Positions 37,900 through 47,406 are shown, counted from the first letter of the stretch. The stretch: 64,000 bases of DNA from Eubacterium callanderi (GCF_900142645.1 NZ_FRBP01000001.1:62001-126000), one strand, 5' to 3'. Translations and numbers: made by a program. Notes: a model not told the origin generated them from the sequence alone.

Positions 37900-40062
37900 T
37901 TATTCTTCCTCAGTGGAAGGTTTCTCATCATCATCTGGTGTTGTTGGTGTCGGTGTAGACGTTGGTCGCGGTGTCGGTTCTGGCTCTACTGTTGGTTCTG
38001 GTGTCGGTGCTGCTGTCGCTTCCGGTGTCGGCGTCGGTGTTGCGGCCGGCGTCGGTGTGGTTATGGGCGTTGTCTGTGTAGACTCTGAAGGCGCTGCAAA
38101 CTCAGTGACCAGATCATTGTTGATCAGTGACCGGACATAGGAGCCGTAGATACCTGCCGGGATATAACTCCCTGTGCCGACTGGGTCATGTTCAAGGTTA
38201 CCGACCCACACCGAGGTCGTAATGTTCCCGGTCATACCGGTGAACCATAAATCTTCCTCGTTGTCCGTTGTTCCTGTCTTACCTGCTGTCGGATAAGCCT
38301 GGGCCGCACGTCCGCCGGTACCGCTGGTGACAACCTGCTGCAGGATACCCCACATGGAGCTGGCTGTATCTTCAGACATAACCTTTCTGGAGGTCAGGCC
38401 AAGCTGGCTCTTATCAAAGACCTGCTTGCCGTTGGTCTGCTCAACCTTAACAATTTTGTAAGGCTCATTATAAACACCGCCATCGTTAAAGCAGTTGAAG
38501 GCAGCTGCCATTTCGATTGGCTTGATCCCATTCGTCATCCCGCCCAACGCTGTGGCCAGATTATAGTCGTCTGCGCCAGTGTCCAGATCTCCTGGATTAA
38601 CAAAAGTTGTAATACCCAGTGTTTTCATCCAGTCGATGGCATTTTCAATGCCAAAGGTATTAAAAACCTTAACCGCCGGGATATTCAAAGAATTGACAAG
38701 GGCCTGGGTAATGGTGACATTGCCGCTGTAGCCGCCGCCGTAATTCTTCGGTGAGTAGCCGCCAATATTAATCGGCTCATCCTTGATAATTGAAGACGGT
38801 GAGAACACACCCTTTTCGATGGCGCCGCTGTAATAGAGCGGTTTGATGTTAGAGCCAGGCTGTCTCGGTGAGTCCGCCATGTCGATATCCGTGTTTCCAG
38901 CGTAGTAGCCCAGTACAGCGCCATCCTTATCCACCGTGACGATGGCGCCAGTGTCGCCATTTTCCTGGCTGAAGCCAGCATTGTCCAGTCCGTTTTCCAT
39001 AGCGGAAATGGCTGCATCCTGATATCCGGTGTTAATGGTTGTATAAACACGGTAACCGCCGTTCGCGATATTTTCGCGGATCTGTTTAACGGCTTCTTCC
39101 TCGTCCACACCCTTCTGCTTCATCACACTTGGCGCGAGAGCCTCGGCGTATTCCTGAAGCGCCGCATTAATGAATGCCCCGTAGCCATCCTTAATATCAT
39201 CGTTGGTCTGTTCTTCGGACCATGGCATTATAGTGATTTCAGTGGCTGCGGCCTGATCCGCCTGTTCCTGGGTAATGTAGCCTTCTTTTACCATACGGGC
39301 AAGTACCTGGGCCTGTCGGTTCTTAGCCGCCTCAAAGTTGGCGTTGGGCGCATAGGCCGACGGCGCCTGGGGCAGACCTGCCAGCATGGCAGACTCGGCC
39401 AGATTCAGGTCGGAGACATTTTTGCCAAAATAGGTCTGGGCAGCTGCCTGCACACCATAGGAGGCAGAACCAAAGTAGTATTCATTCAGGTACATTTCAA
39501 GGATCTGGTCCTTGGTATATTTTTCTTCCAGCTGCCTTGAAATGGAGATTTCCTTCATCTTACGGTTGACAGAATCCATAAAGCCAGGTTCAGCAACGTC
39601 CAGGTCAAAGAGCACTCTGGCGAGCTGCTGGGTAATGGTACTGGCCCCCTGGCCTGTACTGTTTCCGCTGAACAGATTTGAAACCAGTGAACGCATAATC
39701 CCGTAGTAGTCGACACCGTGGTGCGAATAGAAACGGGAGTCCTCTGTTGCAATCAGGCCGTTCTGAAGATCCTTTGGAATCTGATCCAAAGAGACGTAGG
39801 TCCTGTTCTCAGCTGCCATCTCGGCAATAACCTGGTTATCTGATGAGAAAATCTGCGTCTTTTCCTTTTGCTGATAAGTAAAATCTGAAATATCCTGTCT
39901 ATTGGCCGCGTAGACCGAAAAGCCTGTCACGACACCAGCAACGATCAAAACCGCCAGTACAATCAGAACGATTTTCCAGGTTGCCATTCTTTTCTTTTTC
40001 TTTTTGGGCAGCCCTTTTCTAGGCGCCTTGGGAGCAACTTTCTTTGCTTCTTCTTTACTCAT
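37900..40062 (-). CDS. class A penicillin-binding protein (PBP1A type)
   Basis: This 720-residue bifunctional peptidoglycan synthase has a short basic cytosolic N-terminus, one membrane anchor (about residues 30-52), a glycosyltransferase domain with TEDSRFYSHHGVD (about 106) and a transpeptidase domain with the active-site SxxK in PGSNIKP (about 403), an SLN triad and KTGT (about 595). The last 60 or so residues are a Thr-Pro-Glu-rich low-complexity tail outside the membrane, probably spanning the cell wall. It polymerises and cross-links glycan strands. Confidence 0.95.
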   Translation of the reverse strand: MSKEEAKKVAPKAPRKGLPKKKKKRMATWKIVLIVLAVLIVAGVVTGFSVYAANRQDISDFTYQQKEKTQIFSSDNQVIAEMAAENRTYVSLDQIPKDLQNGLIATEDSRFYSHHGVDYYGIMRSLVSNLFSGNSTGQGASTITQQLARVLFDLDVAEPGFMDSVNRKMKEISISRQLEEKYTKDQILEMYLNEYYFGSASYGVQAAAQTYFGKNVSDLNLAESAMLAGLPQAPSAYAPNANFEAAKNRQAQVLARMVKEGYITQEQADQAAATEITIMPWSEEQTNDDIKDGYGAFINAALQEYAEALAPSVMKQKGVDEEEAVKQIRENIANGGYRVYTTINTGYQDAAISAMENGLDNAGFSQENGDTGAIVTVDKDGAVLGYYAGNTDIDMADSPRQPGSNIKPLYYSGAIEKGVFSPSSIIKDEPINIGGYSPKNYGGGYSGNVTITQALVNSLNIPAVKVFNTFGIENAIDWMKTLGITTFVNPGDLDTGADDYNLATALGGMTNGIKPIEMAAAFNCFNDGGVYNEPYKIVKVEQTNGKQVFDKSQLGLTSRKVMSEDTASSMWGILQQVVTSGTGGRAAQAYPTAGKTGTTDNEEDLWFTGMTGNITTSVWVGNLEHDPVGTGSYIPAGIYGSYVRSLINNDLVTEFAAPSESTQTTPITTPTPAATPTPTPEATAAPTPEPTVEPEPTPRPTSTPTPTTPDDDEKPSTEEE

Positions 40063-40077
40063 AATTCCACCTTCTTT

Positions 40078-40992
40078 TTATTCTTTCCTCAATGTTTCTT
40101 GAAGTGTTACTAAATCTTCAGTTAATCCTGCGGAAAGTTCCAACTCACCGCTTTTGGGTAAGGTTAAGTTCAACTTTGCAGCGTGCAGGGCCTGCCTGGC
40201 CATGCCATAGCTCGGATTCCCATCATGATTGTACAGGCTGTCGCCAATGATGGGGCAGCCAATATATTTTAAATGAACTCTGATCTGGTGGGTGCGTCCG
40301 GTTTCCAGTACCAGCTCCACCATCGCAGCATTCCTGTAGCTTTCCAGTACTCTGAAGTGTGTGACAGATTCCTTACCGTCTTCCATGACAATTCTTTCCA
40401 GACTGTCCTCAGACGGACGGCCAATGGGAACACGGATACAGCCTTCCTTCTCCTCCGGAACATTGTTCACAAAGGCGATATAAGTCTTTTTAACCGCATC
40501 AGTCTTCATTCTGGATTGGATATAATGATGCACATATTTATTTTTCGCGATGACGACAAGTCCGGTAGTGTCCCGGTCCAGACGATTCACAAAACGGATT
40601 TTTCCAGGGGTACCTCTCTCCTCCCAGTACCAGGCCACATGATTGGCCAGGGTATCCAGCTGGTGGCTTTTGGTTGGATGCGTCACACAATCAGCATCCT
40701 TATTGACCACAAGCACCTCGTCGTCCTCATAAACAATATCTAAGGGTCCCTCAACAGCTTCAATGTCGAACCGCTCCTCCGGGAAGGTAATGACCACCTG
40801 GTCTCCTCTCTGCACCGGATCGGTCAGCCAACAGTCCCTGCCGTTTAAAGTAATACTGCCGTCCCGCTTGAGCTGCCTGAGCAGCCGGCTGGAGTAATCA
40901 TAATGATTGGTCAGCATGTCCTTCAAAGAACCACTTTTTACATCTCCTACTATATAATGATATACAAACTGTCCCTCTTCGGGCATAATCAT
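40078..40992 (-). CDS. RluA family pseudouridine synthase
   Basis: This 304-residue rRNA/tRNA pseudouridine synthase has an N-terminal S4-like RNA-binding part (about 10-85) and the catalytic RluA motif RLDRDTTGLVVIAK with the active Asp at about residue 137. The C-terminal TGRTHQIRVH (about 230) is also conserved. The target uridine cannot be named. The ATG at 40992 with an AGAGGTG box is taken as start. Confidence 0.9.
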   Translation of the reverse strand: MIMPEEGQFVYHYIVGDVKSGSLKDMLTNHYDYSSRLLRQLKRDGSITLNGRDCWLTDPVQRGDQVVITFPEERFDIEAVEGPLDIVYEDDEVLVVNKDADCVTHPTKSHQLDTLANHVAWYWEERGTPGKIRFVNRLDRDTTGLVVIAKNKYVHHYIQSRMKTDAVKKTYIAFVNNVPEEKEGCIRVPIGRPSEDSLERIVMEDGKESVTHFRVLESYRNAAMVELVLETGRTHQIRVHLKYIGCPIIGDSLYNHDGNPSYGMARQALHAAKLNLTLPKSGELELSAGLTEDLVTLQETLRKE

Positions 40993-41110
40993 TACATCAC
41001 CTCTTCCAAGCATTCACAATCTCAACTATTTATTTTATTGTAAAATAAGAAAATAATCAATCTAATTTTAACACAAATTCATAAATAATGCCAAAAAACA
41101 TAAAAGAACC

Positions 41111-41815
41111 TTAGATATAACCGGATTCTTTAAAGCTGACATAGTCTGCCCCGCCGATCACCACATGGTCGAGAACTGGAATCCCCAGCAGTTCGCCTGA
41201 TTCGAGCAGACGTTTGGTAATGGCCCTGTCCTCCGCACTTGGTTTCGGATCACCCGATGGATGATTATGGGCCAGAATAACCGCAGCGGCATGCTGCCGG
41301 ATAGCTTTTACAAACACCTCTCTCGGATGCACCAGGGACGCATTGATGGTCCCGATGGAAATGGTTTCTGTCTTAATGACTTTGTTCTTGTTATCCAGCA
41401 GCAGAATCATAAAGTGCTCCTGCTTCAGGTAACGCAGCTCATCTGTCAGCAGCGTGGCCACATCCTTTGGCGAACCGATTTTCGGCTGTTCGGGCGGACG
41501 GGTATTCACACGCCGTCCAAGCTCTATGGCAGCCTTAATCTGGCAGGCCTTTGCCGGGCCAATGCCCTTGAGCAGCGCGTTGCGGTCGAGCTCCTCGATA
41601 CTCATGCCAAAAAAGGCTGAGAGGTCGTTGTCAAAGGCCCTCAGAATTCGCTGTCCAAGCTCCACCGCAGTCGCGTCCTGGCATCCTGTCTGAATGATAA
41701 TGCCGATCAGCTCTGCATTACTGAGACTGTGGACACCGTGTTTTATCAGCTTTTCACGGGGACGCTCATCTCTGGGCATCTCCCGGATTGCCATATGGTC
41801 ACTATTTTCGGCCAT
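41111..41815 (-). CDS. radC: DNA repair protein RadC (JAB-domain)
   Basis: This 234-residue RadC has N-terminal helix-hairpin-helix elements (about 20-90, with LLKGIGPAKACQIKAAIEL) and a C-terminal JAB/MPN metalloprotease-like domain with the HNHPSGDPKPSAED zinc motif (about 180). Despite the name, a repair role is not established, and recent views link it to recombination or protein processing. It lies downstream of a terminator and has no partner gene. Confidence 0.93.
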   Translation of the reverse strand: MAENSDHMAIREMPRDERPREKLIKHGVHSLSNAELIGIIIQTGCQDATAVELGQRILRAFDNDLSAFFGMSIEELDRNALLKGIGPAKACQIKAAIELGRRVNTRPPEQPKIGSPKDVATLLTDELRYLKQEHFMILLLDNKNKVIKTETISIGTINASLVHPREVFVKAIRQHAAAVILAHNHPSGDPKPSAEDRAITKRLLESGELLGIPVLDHVVIGGADYVSFKESGYI

Positions 41816-41930
41816 AGGTCACCTCCTCGCACGGTTCTCTTTATTCTAACAGATTTCAAATTTCCTTTCCTAAATAAATTCCTAACATTATGTAATGTTT
41901 TGTAACTGAATAATGAACAAAACATTAAGA

Positions 41931-41953
41931 AAAGCCCCAAAAGGGGCTTTTCC
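41931..41953 (-). terminator. rho-independent terminator after marR-type gene
   Basis: AAAGCCCC pairs with GGGGCTTT around an AAAA loop, with a T-rich tail on the minus strand, just after the MarR gene. Confidence 0.8.
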
Positions 41954-41955
41954 GC

Positions 41956-42426
41956 TTATTTTTCTTTCAAATCCTCCAGCTGTCCGTTAAAAAAGGAAGT
42001 GAGCTGTTTTAAAGCAATTATTAAGTTTTCCAGTCCCTCCTCTGTCAGGACCTCACCGACATTTGAGACCATATTCTCGTGGAATATCCGGTGGTGCATC
42101 TCGGCACGCATGCCTTTTTCCGTTAAATAGATTCGTACTACCCTGCGGTCCTTTTCGGAACGCCTGCGGGACAGGTACTCTTTTTTGACCAACACATTCA
42201 CCGCTGTGGTCAGTGCGCCGACTGTAATCCCGACCTGGGCGGCTATTTCCGTCATCGTGTTCTTTTTGTCTCTCTGCAAAATACTGACTGCTTCTATAAT
42301 ATGTAATTCCTTGACAGAAAGATTTTCAATGCTGCTTTTTAAAAGGGTCTGTTCTTCCAACGATAGGATCTTATTGAAGGTATCGACAAAAAAGGTGTTC
42401 AAAGTATCTCTTTGTTCATCATTCAT
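41956..42426 (-). CDS. MarR family transcriptional regulator
   Basis: This 156-residue winged-helix regulator has the MarR arrangement: helices 1-2 for dimerisation, the HTH (about residues 55-90, TEIAAQVGITVGALTTAVNVLVKK) and the basic wing SRRRSEKDRRVVRIYLTEKG (about 94-113). It lies 109 bp downstream of the YhgE gene, from which a terminator separates it. Its target is unknown. An upstream AT-rich region with a partial GATAC/GTATC inverted repeat near 42440-42480 could be its own operator. Confidence 0.9.
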   Translation of the reverse strand: MNDEQRDTLNTFFVDTFNKILSLEEQTLLKSSIENLSVKELHIIEAVSILQRDKKNTMTEIAAQVGITVGALTTAVNVLVKKEYLSRRRSEKDRRVVRIYLTEKGMRAEMHHRIFHENMVSNVGEVLTEEGLENLIIALKQLTSFFNGQLEDLKEK

Positions 42427-42500
42427 GATTTACCTCTTAAATATTGTATCTTTTTAAATTCATTTTATGTTAAAAGTATCCAAATGTCAATGAAAATACA

Positions 42501-42534
42501 AAGGCCACAGCAAATTTCAGCTGTGGCCTTAATT
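42501..42534 (-). terminator. rho-independent terminator after yhgE
   Basis: AAGGCCACAGC pairs with GCTGTGGCCTT around an eight-base loop, followed by a T-rich tail on the minus strand. Confidence 0.82.
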
Positions 42535-45045
42535 TTATGGTTGATCCGTTATCTCTGCGGTGCTGCGCGCCCGTCCCCTGTTCTGAAAATAAGTGAATAA
42601 AACGGTAAACAGCATGATTACAACCAGAATGCCCATAAGCACCAGACTGTTCTTATCAAGTCCCATAGCGCCGGTTCCGCTGATGGTGTCCTTAAACAGC
42701 CCGACCGAATAAGTCATGGGCATAAACGGGTACAGAAGGTTAAAAAACTTCGGCACCGTCTCCATTGGAAAAGTCCCGCCGCAGGAGGTCAGCTGAAGAA
42801 TCAGCAGCGCAATGGCCAGAAATTTTCCAATGTCCTTTAAAAAGACAATCAGGAACTGGACAATGGCAATAAAGACCATGGATACCAGACAGCAGGCCAG
42901 ATAGAAGGCCAGCGGATGGTTAATCTGAAGCCCCAGCCCGAACTGAAGCACAAGGGCCAGAAGTACTGCCTGCATGAGCCCGATCACAAGATAGGAAAAG
43001 CTCCGGATAATACGCTTGTCTGAGCGTCTGGACAAGAGCTGGAATTTCTCGTCCGCGTCCAGATAAATGCCAAAGAAAATAATCAGTGCGCCGACCCATA
43101 AGGATAAGGAGAGGAAGTAGGGCGCAAAAGCTGTTCCGTAATTCGGCACCGGGTCGATGGCGTCGGTACTGACATTGACCGGGTCTGCCGCGTAGCTGTC
43201 CAGACCGCTTAAAGCGCCCAGCTGATCCCGGGCATCGGTCAGGTTGTCGTCTACGCCTGTCTTAGCGGTTTGGAGACCGTCCCTGAGCTGAACAGCGCCA
43301 TCCCTCAGCTTGACAACACCCGTCCCAAATTCCCGGGCGCCGCCCACGAGGGTAGTGGTGCCGTCACTCAGCGCAGACGCGCCTGAATCCAGGGACTGGG
43401 CACCCGCATTCACCTGATTGACACCTTGGCTGGCCTGGGCAGTGCCGTCCGCCAGGGCTCCTGCGCCATCCTTGACCTGTCCGGCTGCCGCGTTTAATTT
43501 TCCCGCGCCAGCATCAAGGCTTTTGGCGCCTTTGTCGGCCTGGCTGGCCCCGGCGGCTACCTTATTTGCTCCGTTTTTCAGCGTATCCGCACCGCCAACC
43601 AGTTGTCCGGTCGCAGTGTCAAGGCCATCCATCCCCTGCTTCAGGCTGCTGCTTCCTTCCGCCAGCTCCTGTGAGCCCGTCTGAGTTTTCCGGGCTCCGT
43701 CAATGAGGGCTGGAATCCCCTGCTGTGGGTCGTTAAGGGCCTCCTGCCCTTCTTTGATCCCGGCAGAGAGGGTATCGAGACCGTCGCCCACCGCCTTACC
43801 GCCCGCCTGTAAGGCAGTGATCTGGCTTGGGTCTGTTGCTGCTGCCTGATCGTAAAGCGCTTTAAAATATGGATCATTTAACAGATCCGGGTTATTTGTA
43901 CCAGCCCCCACAATGCCATCCACCATCTGGCTGGAGCTTGAGATCAGCTGATCCACGCCGGCCTGATAGCCTCCGAATCCGGTCTGAAGCTGCCCCACAC
44001 CGCTGTCCAGGTCCGTCATGCTGGCATTGACCTTCTGGCTCAGCAAATTCAGTCCGTCTGAAAGCTGGGCAATCCCGTCGCTCAGTGAAGCAGCGCCTGC
44101 TGCAACCTGATCTGCGCCAGATTTAGCTTTCTGCTCACCCTGCTGATACTCCCTGACTTTTGTACTGAATTCGCCAGTTCCGGCAGCAAGGTTTTCTGCC
44201 CCCTGGTTCAGGGTACCTGTACCTCCCGCCAGTGATGACGCGCCGTCTGCCAGGTCAGAGGTACCGTTTTTCAGCGCTGCTGTGCCATCGGCCAGAGTAT
44301 TGGCGCCGTCCTGCAGGCTCTGGGCGCCCTGAGCCAGGCTGCGGGTACCGTCTGCCAGGGCAGAGGCACCGTTTGCCAAGGCGTCCGCGCCGCCGCTCAG
44401 GGCTGACGCGCCACTTAAAAGGGTACCAGTGCCATCGGCCAGGGTTCCTGTGCCGTCACTCAGCGCGTCCGCGCCATCCCCAAGCTGTCCAAGACCATCC
44501 TGCAGGGTTTCCAGCTGTCCGGGAACCTCGTAAAGCTTCCCGCTGAGCTGAGCCACCAGCTCCTTATCCACACTGGCCCTCGTTGACTTTTCAACCTCAA
44601 GCACTGCCTTGCTGAGAATCTGGCTGGCCAGGTAGTTCCGCTTTTCATTGGGCGAGTAATAAATTTCTGCCTCGCGTTTGTTTTTGGTGCTGGCCGAAGC
44701 AATATCAGAGGAGAAGTCCTCGGGTATACGAATCAGGGCGTAATACTGGCTGCCCTCAGTTCCCTTAACAGCGTCAGCCTCATCGGTTAACACGAATTTC
44801 AGGGTACCGTCCTTTTCCAGCTCATCCCACATTTCCTTTCCGAGGTTACGCGATTTACCGTCAATGGTCGCGCCCCTGTCCTCATTGACCACTGCCACCG
44901 GCAGGGTATCCAGCCTTGAGTACGGGTCCCAGAAGGCGTCCAGATAGAAAAAACTGTACATAAGGGGAATAATGATCACGCCGAGGATCACGATCCAGGG
45001 TAGCCATTTTTTTAAAAGCGATTTTTCTGACCTTTGTTTTTCCAT
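42535..45045 (-). CDS. YhgE/Pip domain membrane protein
   Basis: This 836-residue protein has one N-terminal helix (about 13-33), a long extracellular region (about 34-640) and five to six C-terminal helices with an ABC-2 permease-like fold. The extracellular part contains dozens of short Gly/Ala/Asp repeats of the form LADGTGTL/ALADGA, predicted to form an extended coiled or beta structure. Homologues include phage infection protein (Pip) of lactococci and YhgE of Bacillus, and related proteins act in type VII export or in drug/lipid transport. The start ATG has an AAAGGAAG box. A TetR regulator gene and a palindrome lie upstream. Confidence 0.9.
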   Translation of the reverse strand: MEKQRSEKSLLKKWLPWIVILGVIIIPLMYSFFYLDAFWDPYSRLDTLPVAVVNEDRGATIDGKSRNLGKEMWDELEKDGTLKFVLTDEADAVKGTEGSQYYALIRIPEDFSSDIASASTKNKREAEIYYSPNEKRNYLASQILSKAVLEVEKSTRASVDKELVAQLSGKLYEVPGQLETLQDGLGQLGDGADALSDGTGTLADGTGTLLSGASALSGGADALANGASALADGTRSLAQGAQSLQDGANTLADGTAALKNGTSDLADGASSLAGGTGTLNQGAENLAAGTGEFSTKVREYQQGEQKAKSGADQVAAGAASLSDGIAQLSDGLNLLSQKVNASMTDLDSGVGQLQTGFGGYQAGVDQLISSSSQMVDGIVGAGTNNPDLLNDPYFKALYDQAAATDPSQITALQAGGKAVGDGLDTLSAGIKEGQEALNDPQQGIPALIDGARKTQTGSQELAEGSSSLKQGMDGLDTATGQLVGGADTLKNGANKVAAGASQADKGAKSLDAGAGKLNAAAGQVKDGAGALADGTAQASQGVNQVNAGAQSLDSGASALSDGTTTLVGGAREFGTGVVKLRDGAVQLRDGLQTAKTGVDDNLTDARDQLGALSGLDSYAADPVNVSTDAIDPVPNYGTAFAPYFLSLSLWVGALIIFFGIYLDADEKFQLLSRRSDKRIIRSFSYLVIGLMQAVLLALVLQFGLGLQINHPLAFYLACCLVSMVFIAIVQFLIVFLKDIGKFLAIALLILQLTSCGGTFPMETVPKFFNLLYPFMPMTYSVGLFKDTISGTGAMGLDKNSLVLMGILVVIMLFTVLFTYFQNRGRARSTAEITDQP

Positions 45046-45109
45046 TTTTTATTGCTTCCTTTCTGCTGCGTTTATAGTTTAATAGAGAAGATTATTGACA
45101 TAATGTGAA

Positions 45110-45138
45110 AGTATACCAAAAGATATCCCCGCTGTAAC
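45110..45138 (-). promoter_or_regulatory. candidate extended -10 promoter for yhgE
   Basis: On the minus strand GTTACA (45133-45138), a 17-bp spacer and TGG-TATACT (-10 at 45110-45115) lie about 65 bp upstream of the yhgE start. Confidence 0.45.
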
Positions 45139-45182
45139 CCGACAAACCCCAGCCATTGTCCTGTTTTCATACAAAACAAAAA

Positions 45183-45205
45183 ATCTGTCAGGTAGTCTGA
45201 CAGAT
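45183..45205. promoter_or_regulatory. 23-bp inverted repeat (TetR-type operator or terminator)
   Basis: ATCTGTCAG (45183-45191) and CTGACAGAT (45197-45205) are perfect complements around GTAGT. The size suits a TetR operator and it lies between yhgE and the divergent small gene. On the minus strand it is also followed by a TTTTTG tract, so a terminator reading remains possible. Confidence 0.5.
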
Positions 45206-45293
45206 CTAGTCTTTTGTCTATATTCAATCAGCCCCATGGCTGATATGCTTTAATTAAATATAAAATCAGTAGAAAAAACGAAAGGAACAGGCC

Positions 45294-45542
45294 ATGAAAT
45301 CCTTAGAGATTCGATTGAAAAACGCTGTGTTGGATGTAAAGCTTGACAATATCCTGAGAGGCATTGCCAGATCGCCGGAGCGCTGCGCCCGCAATCTGGT
45401 CGACCTTGGTAAAAGCGTCTCCCCAAAAGAGCTGACCCGCATCGAATACAGGCTGCTCTACGACGAGTTTTTAAGGCTGTGCATCTCCTCGGATATCGAG
45501 GGAACCAAAAGGAACTTTTTCAGGCATTTCACCCCTGACTAA
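45294..45542 (+). CDS. hypothetical protein (82 residues)
   Basis: This small protein is not recognised. An AAAGGAAC box seven bases before the ATG supports translation, and codon use is like that of neighbouring genes. The product is basic and mostly helical, with two Cys (positions 31 and 63) and no membrane segment or signal peptide. It lies between divergent yhgE and convergent tetR; its stop overlaps the tetR stop by four bases. A 7-bp palindrome (ATCAGCC/GGCTGAT, 45227-45244) lies about 50 bp upstream and could regulate it. Confidence 0.6.
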   Translation: MKSLEIRLKNAVLDVKLDNILRGIARSPERCARNLVDLGKSVSPKELTRIEYRLLYDEFLRLCISSDIEGTKRNFFRHFTPD

Positions 45543-46105
45543 AGCGCGCTTAAAAACCGCTTTACCGCCAGATTCTTACTGTCCACCACCAGATTTTCAA
45601 AACGCTCCTTTAAAAATTCCGGGCTTTCACGCATGCCCTCCTGCGCCCAGGCAACAATGATCCCCACTGTTCCGTAGGAAAAAAACGAAGCGATAAAGTC
45701 CATGTCCTCAAGTTTAATTTCCTTTTCGCCGCTGAGATTTGCGATGATCTCCTTAAACAGCTCCTTTGCCACCGAAAAGAGGTAGGCCTCAAACTCCTTC
45801 TGTCCTGAGGCTTTAAAGGCGTTGATGTAAAAATAATCCTCTTTCTTCATCTGCGTCAGCATCCTGTAAATACGGGAGCTCCAGTTCTCAAAGGTCAGGC
45901 CCTCTGTCATGACAGAAATGGCCTCATTATAATAAATCCAGTCCAGCAGCTCATATTTGTCCTGAAAGTGGTAGTAAAAGGTCTGCCTGTTCAGCCCGCA
46001 GCTTTTGGCGATATCTGAAATAGTGATTTTATCAAAGCTCTTAATGCGCATCAATCCCTTAAAGCCATCCGCGATGGCCTGTTTTGTTATCAATGATTCC
46101 GACAT
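45539..46105 (-). CDS. TetR/AcrR family regulator (DhaS-like)
   Basis: This 188-residue regulator has the N-terminal TetR HTH (about residues 20-60, with TISDIAKSCGLNRQTFYYHFQDKYELLDW) and a C-terminal domain of the TetR_C_8/DhaS type (with a WIYYNE start). Regulators of this subfamily often sit next to yhgE-like genes in Firmicutes. The palindrome at 45183-45205, between it and yhgE, is a candidate binding site. A GGAGGAAAAAA box precedes the ATG. Confidence 0.88.
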   Translation of the reverse strand: MSESLITKQAIADGFKGLMRIKSFDKITISDIAKSCGLNRQTFYYHFQDKYELLDWIYYNEAISVMTEGLTFENWSSRIYRMLTQMKKEDYFYINAFKASGQKEFEAYLFSVAKELFKEIIANLSGEKEIKLEDMDFIASFFSYGTVGIIVAWAQEGMRESPEFLKERFENLVVDSKNLAVKRFLSAL

Positions 46106-46125
46106 GGTTTTTTCCTCCGTTATGC

Positions 46126-46162
46126 TGAAAAAACCGGTGCTGCAAAAGCATACACCGGTTAA
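46126..46162 (-). terminator. rho-independent terminator after dnaJ
   Basis: AACCGGTG and CACCGGTT pair, with additional inner TGC/GCA pairing and a run of six T on the minus strand. Confidence 0.82.
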
Positions 46163-46171
46163 TTAAAAATT

Positions 46172-47341
46172 CTATTGAAAGGCATTTTTTACCTTGGACC
46201 AGAATTTTTTACCTTCCTGGTGATTGTCATTGCCTGTTTCTTTGTCAAAAGCTCTCAATAATTCTTTTTGTTTCTTATTCAGTTTGCGCGGCACCTCAAC
46301 TCTGACCGTAATGTACTGGTCACCGCGTCCGCGTCCGTTGACGTTCGGCACACCCTTACCCTTTAGTCTGAAGACCTTGCCGGTCTGGGTGCCTTCTGGA
46401 ACCTTCAGCTTAACCTTGCCATCCACAGTCGGTACCACCAGCTCAGCGCCCAGGGCTGCCTGCGCAAAGGTCACAGGGATTTCCAGGTAAACATCGTCCT
46501 CCTCACGCTTGAAGATCGGGTCTTCCTTCACGCTGATATAAACGAAAAGGTCGCCCTTTCCGCCGCCGCGCGCGCCGGTGTTGCCCTCTCCGCGAAGCGG
46601 AAGGATGGAACCATTATCTACGCCTGCCGGAATCTTGATGTTGATGGTCCGTTCCTTTTCCTGGATACCGGAGCCATGGCAGGTATGACAGGGGTCATCG
46701 ATGATTTCGCCCTCGCCGTGGCACTTGTCACAGACGGTGGTCTGCTGGATAGTGCCAAAAGGGGTCTGCTGACGGATATAGATCTGCCCGGAGCCGCCGC
46801 ACTTATCACAGGTATGTGCTTCACTGCCCGGTTCCGCGCCGGAGCCATGACAGGTCGGACATTCTTCCTGACGCTTGATTTTAATCTTCTTTTCAGTTCC
46901 AAAAACGGCTTCTTTAAATGAAAGATTGATGTTAATCTTCATATCAGAGCCACGGCTTGGACCACGTCGTCCTCCGCCGCCTCCGCCAAAACCGCCGAAG
47001 CCGCCAAAACCGCCGCCTCCGCCGAAAGAACTGAAAATATCGCTGAAAATATCCTCAAAGCCACCTCCGCCGAAACCGCCGTAGGAGCCGCCGCCAGCGC
47101 CGCCAAAGCCGCCTTCCATACCCGCGTGACCGTACTGGTCATAGGTCGCACGCTTGGTTTCGTCACTTAAGACCTCGTAGGCTTCATTGGCTTCCTTGAA
47201 TTTTTCTTCAGCCTCCTTATCGCCCGGGTTCTTATCCGGGTGATATTTCATGGCCATCTTGCGATAGGCCTTTTTTATTTCATCTGCGCTGGCGCTTTTT
47301 TCAACGCCCAGCACCTCGTAGTAATCTCTTTTTTCACTCAT
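46172..47341 (-). CDS. dnaJ: chaperone protein DnaJ
   Basis: This 389-residue type I J-protein stimulates DnaK ATPase and binds unfolded proteins. The J-domain HPD is at about residue 34, followed by a Gly/Phe-rich linker (about 75-125), four zinc repeats ([32 protein letters not shown], about 145-215) and the C-terminal substrate domain. The ATG at 47341 with a GAGGTG box is chosen; the earlier GTG lies in the ribosome-binding region. Confidence 0.97.
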   Translation of the reverse strand: MSEKRDYYEVLGVEKSASADEIKKAYRKMAMKYHPDKNPGDKEAEEKFKEANEAYEVLSDETKRATYDQYGHAGMEGGFGGAGGGSYGGFGGGGFEDIFSDIFSSFGGGGGFGGFGGFGGGGGGRRGPSRGSDMKININLSFKEAVFGTEKKIKIKRQEECPTCHGSGAEPGSEAHTCDKCGGSGQIYIRQQTPFGTIQQTTVCDKCHGEGEIIDDPCHTCHGSGIQEKERTINIKIPAGVDNGSILPLRGEGNTGARGGGKGDLFVYISVKEDPIFKREEDDVYLEIPVTFAQAALGAELVVPTVDGKVKLKVPEGTQTGKVFRLKGKGVPNVNGRGRGDQYITVRVEVPRKLNKKQKELLRAFDKETGNDNHQEGKKFWSKVKNAFQ

Positions 47342-47406
47342 GCTTCTATTCACCTCGCCTCATATTGTAACCTAAAAGGCCCAGCCTGTAAAGAATCATT
47401 ATTAAA

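Noticed and set aside
37810-38140. Arg/Cys-rich and Gly/Val-rich frames at the end of the PBP gene
   Set aside because: They are complements of the Thr-Pro repeat codons of the PBP tail.
41883-41898. AACATTA-TG-TAATGTT palindrome upstream of radC
   Set aside because: It has short AT-rich arms in an AT-rich intergenic region, with no associated regulator; this could easily arise by chance.
46875-47166. Pro/Lys- and Ala-rich frames opposite the dnaJ Gly/Phe region
   Set aside because: They arise from the repetitive Gly codons of dnaJ read in other frames.
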